The notes beneath the pieces are model-generated. The model was not told the DNA's origin. It worked only from the letters and a program-made list of their open reading frames with translations, and made no database searches. Source: DATMXS01 sp050260275 (GTDB taxonomy: Bacteria; Acidobacteriota; Terriglobia; Bryobacterales; Bryobacteraceae). From it: a stretch of DNA of 64,000 bases. A program made the translations under genes and the position numbers. This document shows positions 1 to 9,317 of this stretch, piece after piece (within the stretch, counting starts at the first letter, position 1; the number at the start of each line of letters is the position of its first letter). The stretch spans positions 1 to 64,000 of the forward strand of contig JBLNBX010000206.1 of the NCBI GenBank assembly GCA_050260275.1, read 5' to 3'.

Positions 1-71
1 CCGGCCGCGCGTTCGAGCATTTCGGCGTCACGCGGCGCGGGCGAGAAAACCCCCAGAGCACCCTGTTTTGA
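1..71 (+). CDS. C-terminal end of an unidentified upstream gene (partial)
   Basis: The third forward frame is open from the window edge to a TGA at 69-71 and ends in the residues NPQSTLF. This TGA overlaps the TTG start of folK in a TTGA arrangement, the same kind of start/stop coupling seen elsewhere in this window, which is the main reason to think it is the tail of a real gene. Only about 22 residues are visible, so no family can be assigned. It could also be non-coding. Confidence 0.35.
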   Translation, partial: GRAFEHFGVTRRGRENPQSTLF

Positions 72-553
72 CGAGCGTTTACCTTTCACTAGGATCGAAC
101 CTGGGCGACCGCGCTGAGTACCTGCGGCGTGCAATCGAGGCGCTCGACCAGGCTGGCGTGCGCGTCCTGCGCGTCTCCCGGGTTCGGGAAACCGAGCCGG
201 TGGACGTGACCGATCAGCCGCGGTTTCTCAACCTTGTTGTGGAAGCGGAGACGGACCTGGCGCCCGGCGAGTTGCTCGCGCGCACTCAGGCTATCGAGCG
301 CGAACTGGGGCGCGTCCGCACGCGGCCCAAAGGCCCCCGGACGATCGATATCGACATTCTTCTCTATGGCTCGCTCGTGGCGGAGACGCCGGAACTGAGC
401 GTGCCGCACCCGCGCATGGCGATGCGCCGGTTCGTGCTGGAGCCTTTGGCCGAGCTGGCGCCGGACCTGCGGCACCCCGTGACGCAAGAGACCGCGCGCG
501 AGATGCTCGCCGCCGTGCTAGGGACCGAGCGGCTCGAGCGCGACGCGCGCTGA
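68..553 (+). CDS. folK: 2-amino-4-hydroxy-6-hydroxymethyldihydropteridine pyrophosphokinase (FolK/HPPK)
   Basis: Transfers pyrophosphate from ATP to 6-hydroxymethyl-7,8-dihydropterin in cytosolic folate biosynthesis. The 161-residue product has the usual family length. It opens with the HPPK signature SLGSNLGDR, has the central FLNLVVEAET strand, and carries RPKGPRTIDIDILLYG, which holds the conserved Arg and the Mg-binding DIDILLYG acidic motif; a VPHPRM motif follows. The start is a TTG that overlaps the upstream stop codon (TTGA), so translation may be coupled. The 3' end overlaps the convergent gene ending at 518 by 36 bases. Folate supply is also relevant to the methyltetrahydrofolate-using metH nearby, but the two are separate transcription units. 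Confidence 0.95.
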   Translation: MTSVYLSLGSNLGDRAEYLRRAIEALDQAGVRVLRVSRVRETEPVDVTDQPRFLNLVVEAETDLAPGELLARTQAIERELGRVRTRPKGPRTIDIDILLYGSLVAETPELSVPHPRMAMRRFVLEPLAELAPDLRHPVTQETAREMLAAVLGTERLERDAR

Positions 554-913
554 GCCGGACGCGGGCAGCCCGAGTTCCTCGGCGGCACGGCGTGGCAGGT
601 GAACCACGACGCCCTCGCGCGGCTCGAACCCGGCCTCGACCGTCACGATCGCGGTCCTATGGTTCAGCGGGTTCGTGACGCGCAGGCGCGTTCCAGGCGG
701 GTAGGCGGCCCGGGCGCCGGTTTCCGATTCGGCCACCACCGCTGTTCCGGTCACGGCTTTGAGCGCCGTCTCCGGGACAGGCGCGGCATCCGTGGGCTGC
801 TGCGGAGGGCGTTCGGCGTAGCGCACCCACAGCACCATGAGTACCAATACGGCGATGCCGGGAATGAGCAGCTTCGGGGATCCGTTCTTCGGTGGCGGCA
901 CGATGGGGCTCAT
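518..913 (-). CDS. Membrane-anchored RlpA-like double-psi beta-barrel protein
   Basis: The 131-residue protein has an N-terminal transmembrane anchor (about residues 14-31), a short Pro-rich linker, and a C-terminal stretch (PPGTRLRVTNPLNHRT ... HLPRRAAEELGLPASGSARV) matching the RlpA double-psi beta-barrel. RlpA proteins bind septal peptidoglycan and some are lytic transglycosylases. The N-terminal part of the usual domain, with the catalytic His/Asp region, is missing, as is the usual NDRGP turn, so I infer a non-catalytic peptidoglycan- or protein-binding module. It is the last gene of a minus-strand unit after proline dehydrogenase and a small exported protein; its ATG overlaps the previous stop (ATGA). 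GAGGGG lies five bases upstream of the start. Confidence 0.6.
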   Translation of the reverse strand: MSPIVPPPKNGSPKLLIPGIAVLVLMVLWVRYAERPPQQPTDAAPVPETALKAVTGTAVVAESETGARAAYPPGTRLRVTNPLNHRTAIVTVEAGFEPREGVVVHLPRRAAEELGLPASGSARVALEPLGP

Positions 914-1251
914 GGATGGGTGCCCCTCGCCTTCGGATGGAAGTGCAGGTCGAGCGTGAACAGAACGAAGCTGAGCCGCACGGCGTACGGCGCTTCAACC
1001 TGGAAGCTGCCGGGGCGCCTTCGCACGCGCACTGCGGACTTTTCGAGCGGAACGCCGAGTTTCGCCGCGCTCCCGGCCACCGCGGCGATGAGCGTCTCGT
1101 CGGCTGCTTCCGGATGGCTGGCGACGATGGCGTCAAGCGATCGCTGAAACTCGCGATTGCGCGTGTATGCGGGCGTCACGATAATGGCAACCGCTATCAG
1201 CGCCGCCACCATAGCCGCGGCGGCAGCAAGCCGCCATCGCGACACATTCAT
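910..1251 (-). CDS. Small single-pass membrane/exported protein, function unknown
   Basis: The 113-residue protein begins with a strongly hydrophobic Ala/Val/Ile segment (about residues 7-27) followed by a soluble mixed alpha/beta region, so it looks anchored in the inner membrane with the rest outside the cytoplasm. I recognise no family. It lies four bases after the proline dehydrogenase stop, and its own stop overlaps the ATG of the RlpA-like gene by four bases, so the three genes almost certainly form one operon. The conserved spacing supports it being a real gene. Confidence 0.6.
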   Translation of the reverse strand: MNVSRWRLAAAAAMVAALIAVAIIVTPAYTRNREFQRSLDAIVASHPEAADETLIAAVAGSAAKLGVPLEKSAVRVRRRPGSFQVEAPYAVRLSFVLFTLDLHFHPKARGTHP

Positions 1252-1255
1252 CTCG

Positions 1256-2167
1256 CTACCCCTTCACCAGGTTGCGCATCAGGAAGAACAGATTCGCCGG
1301 CCGTTCGGCAAGGCGCCTCATAAAGTACGGATACCACGCCTCACCGTATGGGACGTACAGGCGCAAGGTCCAGCGCTGCTGCGCGAGCAGGCGCTCGAGG
1401 TCGCGGCGGATGCCGTAGAGCATCTGGAACTCGAACTCAGAGGGCAGAATGCCGCGGTCGCGCGCGTACTGCTTGGCCGCATCGATGATGCGCTCGTCGT
1501 GCGTTGCGATGGCCGGACAGACGCCGCGGTCGAACAGAGCGCGCATGAGGCGGATGTAGCTGGCGTCAACCTCGGATTTCCTGGCGAACGCGACCGCCGC
1601 CGGCTCCTTGTAAGCCCCTTTGCAGAGCCGGACCGGTATACGCCGGCCGCAGAGGTCATCGATGTCGCGTTCGCTGCGCCGGAGATACGCCTGAATCACG
1701 GCGCGCACGTTCCCGCAGGCTGCGTGCAGGCTGGTGACGATTGCCAGCGTGCTATCGACGAGATCGCTCGACTCCATGTCGATCTCCACGCGGTTGTTCG
1801 CGGCGGCGGCCGCGCGCGCAAGCGCGAGCGCGTTCTCATGGCAGCGCTCCTCGGAGAGGCGCAGACCGAACTGCGTAAGCTTGATCGAGACGGTGGCCGG
1901 CAGCCGGCGGGCGGCAATCTCGGAGAGCGCTTCCAGGTAGCCGTCGCGGGCGGCCTCGGCTTCCTCGAGCGACGTGACGCTCTCGCCCAGGCGGTCGAGC
2001 GTGCTCAGGATGCCGCTCCGTTTAAGTTGTTCGCAGACCCCCATGGCTTCGGCAAGAGTGGACCCGGCAACAAATCGTGAGGTGAGGCGGCGCGCCAGGC
2101 GCGAGGTCTCCGTGAAGCGGCGAAGCCGTTTCTGCTCCGAGAGGTACAGGAGCGTGCCGCGAAACAT
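1256..2167 (-). CDS. Proline dehydrogenase (monofunctional, FAD-dependent)
   Basis: Oxidises L-proline to pyrroline-5-carboxylate, passing electrons through FAD to the quinone pool. The 303-residue protein matches the length of small monofunctional PRODH enzymes. It contains the barrel motifs SIKLTQFGL, VEIDMES, RLCKGAYKEP, ATHDERI and the C-terminal EFQMLYGIRRDLE, whose arginine pair binds the proline carboxylate. I chose the ATG at 2167 because homologues begin near the sequence FRGTLLYLSEQ. A TATCCT hexamer sits nine bases upstream of this ATG, so the mRNA may be leaderless. No pyrroline-5-carboxylate dehydrogenase gene is adjacent. Confidence 0.9.
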   Translation of the reverse strand: MFRGTLLYLSEQKRLRRFTETSRLARRLTSRFVAGSTLAEAMGVCEQLKRSGILSTLDRLGESVTSLEEAEAARDGYLEALSEIAARRLPATVSIKLTQFGLRLSEERCHENALALARAAAAANNRVEIDMESSDLVDSTLAIVTSLHAACGNVRAVIQAYLRRSERDIDDLCGRRIPVRLCKGAYKEPAAVAFARKSEVDASYIRLMRALFDRGVCPAIATHDERIIDAAKQYARDRGILPSEFEFQMLYGIRRDLERLLAQQRWTLRLYVPYGEAWYPYFMRRLAERPANLFFLMRNLVKG

Positions 2168-2519
2168 GACAGCTACAGGATAGAGCCGCGCTGGGGCCAG
2201 CACAACGGAGGTGGTGGTGGGTTGATTCCGGTCCCGCCGGCGACGGCTGGAATTGCAGGCACAGCCGTTCGTACCGGTACAAGTGTTACGTTTGTGCTAC
2301 GAAAGCGATGTTCGCGTTTGCCGGCCGGCGGCGGCTGGCGAAGCGGTAACGTTCAACTGAATCCGTCCTCGTTGTGAGGCCGTTTGAGGCCGCGCGCACC
2401 TGCTCGGCCTGGCGTGCTGCCGTCCTTTTCGGTCCCGTTCGCAACAGCAGCAGAAGGCTCCGGTTCGCGCATCGGCCGGAGACATGTCGCGCATGCCCCT
2501 GTACACTGAGAGTATCCCC
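2168..2519. other. Intergenic region between divergent proline dehydrogenase and metH
   Basis: About 350 bases separate the two divergent genes (about 316 if metH starts at its upstream ATG). I see no coding frame with family resemblance and no recognisable B12-box or SAM/SAH riboswitch core. The proline dehydrogenase -10-like hexamer lies at 2177-2182 on the minus strand. Confidence 0.5.
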
Positions 2520-5500
2520 ATGGCGGACCGCGACTTACGGCACCAGCTTCTTCTCGATGCGCTCGATACGCGCGTACTCTGTCTCGATGGAGCCATGGGC
2601 ACCATGCTCCAGCAGGCCGGCCTCACGCCGGACGACTTCGGCGGCCCGGCGCTCGAAGGCTGTAACGAGAACCTCAGCCGCACGCGGCCGGACGTAATCC
2701 TGAACGTCCACCGCGCATACCTCGAAGCCGGTGCGGACATCATCGAGACCAACTCGTTCGGCTCCAACCGCATCGTGCTGGCCGAGTACGGCCTCGAAGG
2801 CGACGCGTACGATCTCAGCCAGCGCTCGGCGGAGCTGGCGCGGCAAGCGGCACAAGAGTTCTCCACCGCAGACCGGCCTCGTTTCGTCGCAGGCTCGATG
2901 GGACCCACGACGAAGGCCATCTCCGTGACTGGCGGCGTCACGTTCGGCGAGTTGAGCGAGGCGTACTACGAACAGGCGCGCGGACTCGCCGAGGGCGGCG
3001 CGGACATCCTTGTTCTCGAAACCATCCAGGACACGCGCAACGCAAAGGCCGGGCTGCTGGGAGCGCGCCGCGCTTTCCGCGAGCTGGGTTTCGAGCTGCC
3101 CATCATACTCTCCTGCACCATCGAGCCGATGGGAACGATGCTCGGTGGGCAGACGGCGGACGCGTTTTACGTGTCGGTAGAGCACGCGCAGCCGCTTGCC
3201 ATCGGGCTGAACTGCGGCACGGGCCCTGAGTTCATGACGGACCACATCCGCACGCTCGACGGCATCGCATCAACGCGCATCTCCTGCTATCCGAACGCCG
3301 GATTGCCGGATGAAGAGGGGCGGTATCTCGAGACGCCCGAATCGTTCGCTGCGCAGATCGAGCGCTTCGTCGAGCGCGGCTGGCTGAACATTGCCGGCGG
3401 GTGCTGCGGAACGACTCCGGCGCACATACGCGCCCTCGCCAGGATGCTTGAGGGCCGGACGCCGCGGCGCGTCCCGCAGCGCAGCCCGCGTGCGTTCTAT
3501 TCCGGCGTGGACCTCGTGGAAGCTGAGGACTCAAACAGGCCGCTGCTGGTGGGCGAGCGAACCAACGTGATCGGCTCGCGCGCGTTCAAGAACATGATCG
3601 CGACGGGCCAGTGGGAGGAAGCCAGCGAGATCGCGCGCCGGCAGACGCGCAACGGCGCGCAGATCATCGACGTCTGCCTGCAAACGAGCGACGGCGACGA
3701 ACTGCGCGACATTCCGCCGTTCTACGAGCGGCTGATCCGGAAAACGCGCGCTCCGATCATGATCGACAGCACCGATCCGGCGGCGGTGGAACTGGCGCTG
3801 ACATACTGCCAGGGCAAGAGCATCATCAACTCGGTAAACCTGGAGGACGGCGAAGAGAAATTCGCCCGCGTCTGCCCGCTCGCGCGCGCTTACGGCGCGG
3901 CGCTGATCGCCGGCTGCATCGACGAGGACCCGGAGCAGGCGCAGGCCTTCACGCGCGAGCGCAAGCTCGCGATCGCAAAACGCTCTTTCGATCTGCTGAC
4001 AGGAAAGTACGGGCTTGTTCCCGGCGACGTCATCATCGACCCGCTCGTTTTCCCGTGCGCGACAGGCGAAGCGGGCTACATCGGCGGCGCGGTGGAGACG
4101 ATCGAAGCGGTGCGGCTTATCAAAGCCGAGCTGCCCGTTAAGACCGTGCTCGGGATATCGAACGTCTCGTTCGGCCTGCCGCCCGCCGCGCGCGAGGTTG
4201 TCAACTCCGTATTCCTCTACTATTGCACCAAGGCGGGGCTGGACCTCGCCATCGTGAACGCGGAAAAGCTGGTGCGTTTTTCCTCGATCCCGGAGAACGA
4301 GCGCCGGCTCGCAGAGGCGCTGCTGTTCAACACGCCGCCGGTAGACGCGCCCGCGGATCACCCTCAGTTCGACCTGTTCCGCGCGGCGCCCGGCGACTGG
4401 CGCGAGCAGACGCCCGAGCAGCGCATCGCCATCAACCGCTTTCACATCGCCGCCATCACGGAGCACTTTCGCGCGGCACGGACCGCGAAAGCCGAAGCTC
4501 CGGCCGAGCTGCCGCTCGACGAGCGCCTGGCGCGCTACATCATCGAAGGCACGAAAGAGGGGCTCGCCGCCGACCTGCGCCTCAAGCTCGACGAAGGTGC
4601 GGCGCCGCTCGATACTATCAACGGTCCGCTGATGGCCGGCATGGCGGAGGTGGGGCGGCTCTTCGCGAATAACGAGCTAATCGTCGCCGAGGTATTGCAG
4701 TCCGCGGAGGCAATGAAAGCGGCCGTGAGCTTCCTCGAGCAGTTCATGACGAAGGCGGACACGGCGTCGCGCGGCCGCATCATTCTGGCCACGGTGAAGG
4801 GCGACGTTCACGACATCGGCAAGAACCTGGTCGAGATCATCCTGGCGAATAACGGGTACGAGGTCGTGAACCTCGGCATCAAGGTTCCGCCTGAGGAACT
4901 GATCCGCGCGTATCACGAGCACTCGCCCGACGCGATCGGACTTTCGGGACTGCTCGTGAAGAGCGCGCACCAGATGGCCGCGACGGTCTCGGACCTGCGC
5001 GATGCCGGAATCTCCGCGCCGGTGCTGGTGGGCGGCGCGGCGCTCTCGGAGCGGTTCACGCGGACCAGGATCGCGCCGAATTACGGCGGGGCGGTCTGCT
5101 ACTGCAAGGACGCCATGGCCGGCCTGCGCACGATGAACGAACTGATGGACCCCGCGACACGCGAAGCCGTTCTGGCCGCCAACACCGCCACGGCGGCCAC
5201 CGCGACCGAGGCCGCGCCCGGCGAACGGCCAGCCCAAGCGGGAGTGCGCCGCAGCTCGAAGGTGCGGACGGACGTTCCTGTGCCTGCCGCGCCGTACCTG
5301 GACCGCAAGGTCCGCAGCGTGCCGCAACTGGCCGAGGTCTGGAGCTACCTGAACCCCGCGATGCTCTACGGACGGCATCTTGGGTTCAAGGGCGATTTCG
5401 ACAAGGCTCTGGCGCAGCGCGATGAGAAGGCGCTCGAGCTGTACCACAACGTCGAGCGCGTGAAGCGCGAAGCAGCCGCCTGGATGAAGGTGCGCGCGGT

Positions 5501-6068
5501 GTGGCAGTTCTTCGAGGCCGAGCGCGATGGCAACTCCATCCACCTGTTCGCGCCGGGCTGCCAGTCTCCGCTCCAGACGTTCCGGTTCAAGCGGCAACCG
5601 CGCGAGGACGGATTGTGCCTCAGCGACTACGTGCTCGATCCGGCGGAGGGCGCGCGCGACCACATCGCGCTGTTCGTCGTCACCGCGGGCGAGGGCGTCC
5701 GCGAACGCTCCGAAGACGCCAAAGCGCGCGGCGAGTACTTCCTCATGCACGCCATCCAGGCGCTTGGCCTCGAAACGGCGGAAGCCGCCGCGGAGTGGCT
5801 GCACCGGCGCATACGCGAGGACTGGGGCTTCCCGGATCCGCCCGCGATGACGATGCGCGACCGGCTGTCCGCCCGTTACCGCGGGAAGCGTTACAGCTTC
5901 GGATACCCGGCGTGCCCGGACCTCGAGGACCAGCGCGGCATCTGGAACCTGCTGCGGCCCGAGGAGATCGGCGTGCAGCTAACCGAGGGTTTCATGATGG
6001 ATCCCGAGGCCAGCGTGAGCGCGCTGGTGTTCCATCACCCCGATTGCGTTTACTTCAGCGTTCTTTAG
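2520..6068 (+). CDS. metH: Cobalamin-dependent methionine synthase (MetH), full length
   Basis: Transfers a methyl group from 5-methyltetrahydrofolate to homocysteine through methylcobalamin. All modules are present in 1182 residues. The homocysteine-binding barrel has zinc ligands Cys232 (LNCGTGP) and Cys295/Cys296 (GGCCGTTP). The pterin domain has GERTNVIGSRAFKN, then come the cobalamin cap and the cobalamin-binding domain with DVHDIGKN (axial His764). The C-terminal AdoMet reactivation domain has RGKRYSFGYPACPD. An ATG at 2520 gives the usual distance to LDGAMGTMLQ. An upstream in-frame ATG at 2484, with GGAG seven bases before it, is an alternative that adds 12 residues. A linker rich in Ala/Thr (about residues 885-920) separates the B12 and activation domains. 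No flavodoxin partner or metF is nearby. Confidence 0.97.
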   Translation: MADRDLRHQLLLDALDTRVLCLDGAMGTMLQQAGLTPDDFGGPALEGCNENLSRTRPDVILNVHRAYLEAGADIIETNSFGSNRIVLAEYGLEGDAYDLSQRSAELARQAAQEFSTADRPRFVAGSMGPTTKAISVTGGVTFGELSEAYYEQARGLAEGGADILVLETIQDTRNAKAGLLGARRAFRELGFELPIILSCTIEPMGTMLGGQTADAFYVSVEHAQPLAIGLNCGTGPEFMTDHIRTLDGIASTRISCYPNAGLPDEEGRYLETPESFAAQIERFVERGWLNIAGGCCGTTPAHIRALARMLEGRTPRRVPQRSPRAFYSGVDLVEAEDSNRPLLVGERTNVIGSRAFKNMIATGQWEEASEIARRQTRNGAQIIDVCLQTSDGDELRDIPPFYERLIRKTRAPIMIDSTDPAAVELALTYCQGKSIINSVNLEDGEEKFARVCPLARAYGAALIAGCIDEDPEQAQAFTRERKLAIAKRSFDLLTGKYGLVPGDVIIDPLVFPCATGEAGYIGGAVETIEAVRLIKAELPVKTVLGISNVSFGLPPAAREVVNSVFLYYCTKAGLDLAIVNAEKLVRFSSIPENERRLAEALLFNTPPVDAPADHPQFDLFRAAPGDWREQTPEQRIAINRFHIAAITEHFRAARTAKAEAPAELPLDERLARYIIEGTKEGLAADLRLKLDEGAAPLDTINGPLMAGMAEVGRLFANNELIVAEVLQSAEAMKAAVSFLEQFMTKADTASRGRIILATVKGDVHDIGKNLVEIILANNGYEVVNLGIKVPPEELIRAYHEHSPDAIGLSGLLVKSAHQMAATVSDLRDAGISAPVLVGGAALSERFTRTRIAPNYGGAVCYCKDAMAGLRTMNELMDPATREAVLAANTATAATATEAAPGERPAQAGVRRSSKVRTDVPVPAAPYLDRKVRSVPQLAEVWSYLNPAMLYGRHLGFKGDFDKALAQRDEKALELYHNVERVKREAAAWMKVRAVWQFFEAERDGNSIHLFAPGCQSPLQTFRFKRQPREDGLCLSDYVLDPAEGARDHIALFVVTAGEGVRERSEDAKARGEYFLMHAIQALGLETAEAAAEWLHRRIREDWGFPDPPAMTMRDRLSARYRGKRYSFGYPACPDLEDQRGIWNLLRPEEIGVQLTEGFMMDPEASVSALVFHHPDCVYFSVL

Positions 6069-6155
6069 CTTGTCCTGCGAGGAGCAACGGCCGGTACGAG
6101 ACTGCTCCGTCCATCACTGCTTACCGGACGAAGAAGTCGCGCACCGGCCGCGCGA

Positions 6156-6488
6156 TTACGAAAGGTGCTTCTCGACCATCCTTACAACTTCCGACTTCCC
6201 GACCGCGCCGACGCGCGAATCCACGACCTTTCCGCCCTTGAAAAGCAGCAGAGTGGGGATGCCCTGAATGTGGTAGCGCATAGCCGATGCGGCATTGGAG
6301 TCCACATCGACCTTGGCCACCTTGAGCCGCCCTGCGAACTCCGTGGCTACCTGATCGACCGCAGGCGCCATCATCTTGCACGGTCCGCACCACTCGGCCC
6401 AGAAGTCCACCAACACCGGAATCTCGGAGTTGATCACCTCGGCATCGAAGTTGGCATCCGTCACTTCAAGGGTGTTTACACCCGCCAT
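6156..6488 (-). CDS. trxA: Thioredoxin
   Basis: Cytosolic dithiol-disulfide reductant. The 110-residue product has the classical fold signatures: VLVDFWAEWCGPCK with active-site Cys34 and Cys37, the KVDVDSN strand, and the cis-proline loop GIPTLLLFKGG. The reading frame extends far upstream into glgA, but only the ATG at 6488 (or 6494) gives a family-like start just before NTLEVTDANF. A GGAG lies nine bases before 6488. It follows glgA on the same strand with a 56-base gap and is convergent with metH. Confidence 0.95.
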   Translation of the reverse strand: MAGVNTLEVTDANFDAEVINSEIPVLVDFWAEWCGPCKMMAPAVDQVATEFAGRLKVAKVDVDSNAASAMRYHIQGIPTLLLFKGGKVVDSRVGAVGKSEVVRMVEKHLS

Positions 6489-6544
6489 GTGCATAGTCTC
6501 CATTTCTCCCCATTGGCAAAGATGCAGTTTCTGCCTCGGGGGAT

Positions 6545-7987
6545 TCACGCGCAGGCGTTGAATGCCCGGCTGGCCAGTCGCTCGTAGAGCGATTCGTACT
6601 CGGCAGCGGCCCGGTTCCAGGAAAAATCGCGGCGCATGGCCTCCTGCATCATGCGCACCCACGCATCCTGGTTGGCCCAGGTCCGGAGAGCGGTGCGCAG
6701 CGCGTTCATGAGCGCCTGCCCGGTGTAGTCCCAGAACTTGAAACCGGTCACGCCGTCTTCGATAGTATCGTCCAGTCCGCCGGTGGCGCGCACGACCGGC
6801 AGAGTACCGTACCTGAGGCTGTAGATCTGGCTCAGGCCGGACGGCTCGTACAGGCTCGGCATCAGGAATATATCCGCGCCGCCCTCGATCTTGTGCGCGA
6901 GCTCATCGTCGTACGCGATCCGGACGCCCACGCGGTCAGGATGCGCGGCGGCGAGCTCGGTCAGCATCCGCTCGTATTTCGGATCGCCGGTTCCGAGCAC
7001 GATCAGAACCAGATCCTCCGCAACCAGATCTTCGGCCACCTCTTCGATGAGATCGAAGCCCTTCTGCCCCGCCAGACGCGAGATCATTCCCACAACCGGG
7101 CGCTCCATGCACTCGGCCGGCAGGTTGAACTTTGCCAGCAGATCGGCCTTGCAGGCGCGTTTGCCTTCGAGGCCAGCGGCAGAATACGGAGCCACGAGCC
7201 AGCGGTCGGACGCTGGATCCCACTCGCTGTAATCCACTCCGTTCTGGATGCCTATCAGGCAGTCGCTTCGCTGGCGAAGGATGCCGTCGAGGCCAAATCC
7301 GAGCTCGGGTGTTTGAATCTCCCGGGCATATCCGCGGCTCACGGTCGTGAGCACATCGGAGTATAGAAGGCCGCCCTTGAGCAGGCTCACCTGCCCGTGG
7401 AACTCCAGACCGCCGGGATTGAAAAGGACGTCCTCGAGCCCGATCTCGGGCAACGCCTCGCGAGGCATCAGGCCCTGGTAACCGAGGTTGTGGATAGTGA
7501 AGACGGTCCGCGGCCCGATGAAGGTCGGATCGTTGGCGAACACGGTCTTGATGTACACGGGAACGAGCGCGGCCTGCCAGTCGTGCAGGTGAATGATGTC
7601 GGGCCGGAACAAGTGGCGCACGACGTTCAGCGCTGCGCGGCACAGCACGGCGAAGCGGACGTGATTGTCGGGGTAGTCGCCCGTAGAATCTCCGTAGATG
7701 CCGTCGCGTTCGAACAGATGCGGGCAGTCGAGGAGATAGTACGTTACGCCGCGCTCAACGGCCTTGAGGATGCTGCATACGTGCGAGCGCCAGCCGAACC
7801 AGACATACAGGTCGCTGTAGACGCGCGGCAGGCCGTGCGTGCTCATATGCGCATAGCGGGGCATGAGAATGGCGGTTTCGTGGCCGAGCGCGTTCAGGCT
7901 CGGAGAGAGCGCGCCCACAACGTCGGCCAAACCGCCCGTTTTCGCGAACGGGTTCGCCTCCGAGGCGACCATCAGAACCTTCAGCAT
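6545..7987 (-). CDS. glgA: Glycogen/starch synthase, ADP-glucose dependent (GT5)
   Basis: Elongates alpha-1,4-glucan using ADP-glucose. The 480-residue protein has the length and the diagnostic motifs of GlgA: the N-terminal KTGGLADVVGAL loop that binds ADP-glucose, HLHDWQAALVP, TIHNLGYQG, and the C-terminal GT-B motif YEPSGLSQIYSLRYG followed by TGGLDDT. The ATG at 7987 directly precedes the first beta strand KVLMVASEANPF and is preceded by GAGGAG at three bases. An upstream extension would add only nine residues. No other glycogen genes are in the window. Confidence 0.95.
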   Translation of the reverse strand: MLKVLMVASEANPFAKTGGLADVVGALSPSLNALGHETAILMPRYAHMSTHGLPRVYSDLYVWFGWRSHVCSILKAVERGVTYYLLDCPHLFERDGIYGDSTGDYPDNHVRFAVLCRAALNVVRHLFRPDIIHLHDWQAALVPVYIKTVFANDPTFIGPRTVFTIHNLGYQGLMPREALPEIGLEDVLFNPGGLEFHGQVSLLKGGLLYSDVLTTVSRGYAREIQTPELGFGLDGILRQRSDCLIGIQNGVDYSEWDPASDRWLVAPYSAAGLEGKRACKADLLAKFNLPAECMERPVVGMISRLAGQKGFDLIEEVAEDLVAEDLVLIVLGTGDPKYERMLTELAAAHPDRVGVRIAYDDELAHKIEGGADIFLMPSLYEPSGLSQIYSLRYGTLPVVRATGGLDDTIEDGVTGFKFWDYTGQALMNALRTALRTWANQDAWVRMMQEAMRRDFSWNRAAAEYESLYERLASRAFNACA

Positions 7988-8127
7988 CTGCTCCTCTTTT
8001 GCCAAGCTTCTCACATCAGCGGGGCCGTCAGGTAAGCGCTATCTTGTTTACAGCGCTACACGCGCGGCGGGAGTCCGTTTCGCGCAACGTCCGGGCATCA
8101 GTTCGAATCATGTAATTGGAGGCTAGA

Positions 8128-9282
8128 GTGTTCGGGAAGCGCGTCAAGCTGTTTTCGCTGTTCGGCTTCGCCGTGTACATCGACGCGAGCTGGCTGCTGA
8201 TTGCGGCTCTGATCACGTGGTCGCTCGCAGTAGGATTCTTCCCGGCGCTGTATCCGGGGCTCAGCGCGGCCGATTACTGGTGGATGGCCGCCGCCGGCGC
8301 GGTGCTGCTGTTCGCCTCGGTGATCGTCCACGAGCTGTTCCACTCGCTGGTCGCGCGGCGCTATGGCCTGCCGATGAAGGGAATCACGCTGTTCATCTTC
8401 GGCGGAGTCGCGGAGATGAGCGAGGAGCCGCCGACCGCGAAGGCGGAGTTCTTCATGGCCATCGCCGGCCCAATCGCGAGCATACTGATCGGATTCTTCT
8501 TCTTTGGACTTTCCTTTGCCGTGCGGGACACCTGGCCCGTGCAGGCCGTTGCGGTTATCACTTACCTTTACACCATCAACTGGATTCTGGCCGCCTTTAA
8601 CCTGATCCCGGCGTTTCCGCTCGACGGCGGGCGGGTGCTGCGTTCCGCTCTATGGCATTTCAAAGGCGACCTCAGAAAGGCGACGCGCACGGCGTCATCC
8701 ATCGGCTCGGCGTTTGGCATCACGCTCATGGTGCTCGGCGTACTGCAACTCTTCGCCGGTTATTTCGTGGCCGCCGTATGGTGGTTCGTGATCGGCTGGT
8801 TCCTGCGCTCGATCTCGCAGCAATCCTACCAGCAGGTGCTGGTGAGATCTACGCTCGAGGGCGAGCCGGTGCGGCGGTTTATGAAGACCGAGCCGGACAC
8901 GGTGCCGCCTCACATTTCGGTCGAGGAACTGGTGAACGAGCACATCTACCGCTTTCACCATGGCATGTTTCCGGTGGTCGCCGAGGGTGGCCAACTTGCA
9001 GGTTGTGTAACGACCGAAGGAGTCAGAACCGTTCCACGCGAAGAGTGGAACACGCACACTGTAAGCGAGATCTCGGCGCCCTGCTCGCCCGCGAATACTA
9101 TCACGCCGGAAACCGATGCGAGTGAAGCGCTCGCGCTGATGAGCCGCACAGGAAACAGCCGTCTCCTCGTAGTTGAAGATGGCAAACTGGTCGCCATAGT
9201 GACGCTCAAAGACCTGCTCGGATTCCTCGCGCGCAAGCTCGAACTACAAGGCGAGGAGCCACCGCGACGGCTCGCCGCCTAA
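8128..9282 (+). CDS. Site-2 protease-like M50 metallopeptidase with C-terminal CBS domains
   Basis: An integral membrane zinc protease of the Rip3/SpoIVFB-like group, which cleaves substrates within the membrane. The 384-residue protein has HELFH at residues 68-72 as the zinc site and the second motif NLIPAFPLDGGRVLR with the third metal ligand Asp. Five or six hydrophobic segments surround these. Two CBS repeats occupy about residues 245-375 and may bind a nucleotide and regulate activity. The start is the GTG at 8128 because GGAGG lies five bases upstream; a TTG at 8116 overlaps that sequence. The gene stands alone, so its substrate is unknown. Confidence 0.88.
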   Translation: MFGKRVKLFSLFGFAVYIDASWLLIAALITWSLAVGFFPALYPGLSAADYWWMAAAGAVLLFASVIVHELFHSLVARRYGLPMKGITLFIFGGVAEMSEEPPTAKAEFFMAIAGPIASILIGFFFFGLSFAVRDTWPVQAVAVITYLYTINWILAAFNLIPAFPLDGGRVLRSALWHFKGDLRKATRTASSIGSAFGITLMVLGVLQLFAGYFVAAVWWFVIGWFLRSISQQSYQQVLVRSTLEGEPVRRFMKTEPDTVPPHISVEELVNEHIYRFHHGMFPVVAEGGQLAGCVTTEGVRTVPREEWNTHTVSEISAPCSPANTITPETDASEALALMSRTGNSRLLVVEDGKLVAIVTLKDLLGFLARKLELQGEEPPRRLAA

Positions 9283-9317
9283 CATCTGGAAGAGTCTCGC
9301 GCTCGGGCATTAATTCG

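Noticed and set aside
1157..2080. Plus-strand open frame of 307 codons
   Set aside because: Antisense to proline dehydrogenase, whose catalytic motifs are intact.
2200..2483. Possible cobalamin or SAH riboswitch upstream of metH
   Set aside because: I found no B12-box or SAH-core sequence, and no terminator or sequestering hairpin. A covariance-model search would be decisive.
6088..6150. 8-bp inverted repeat between metH and trxA
   Set aside because: The 47-base loop is too large for an intrinsic terminator and the repeat is GC-only, so chance is likely.
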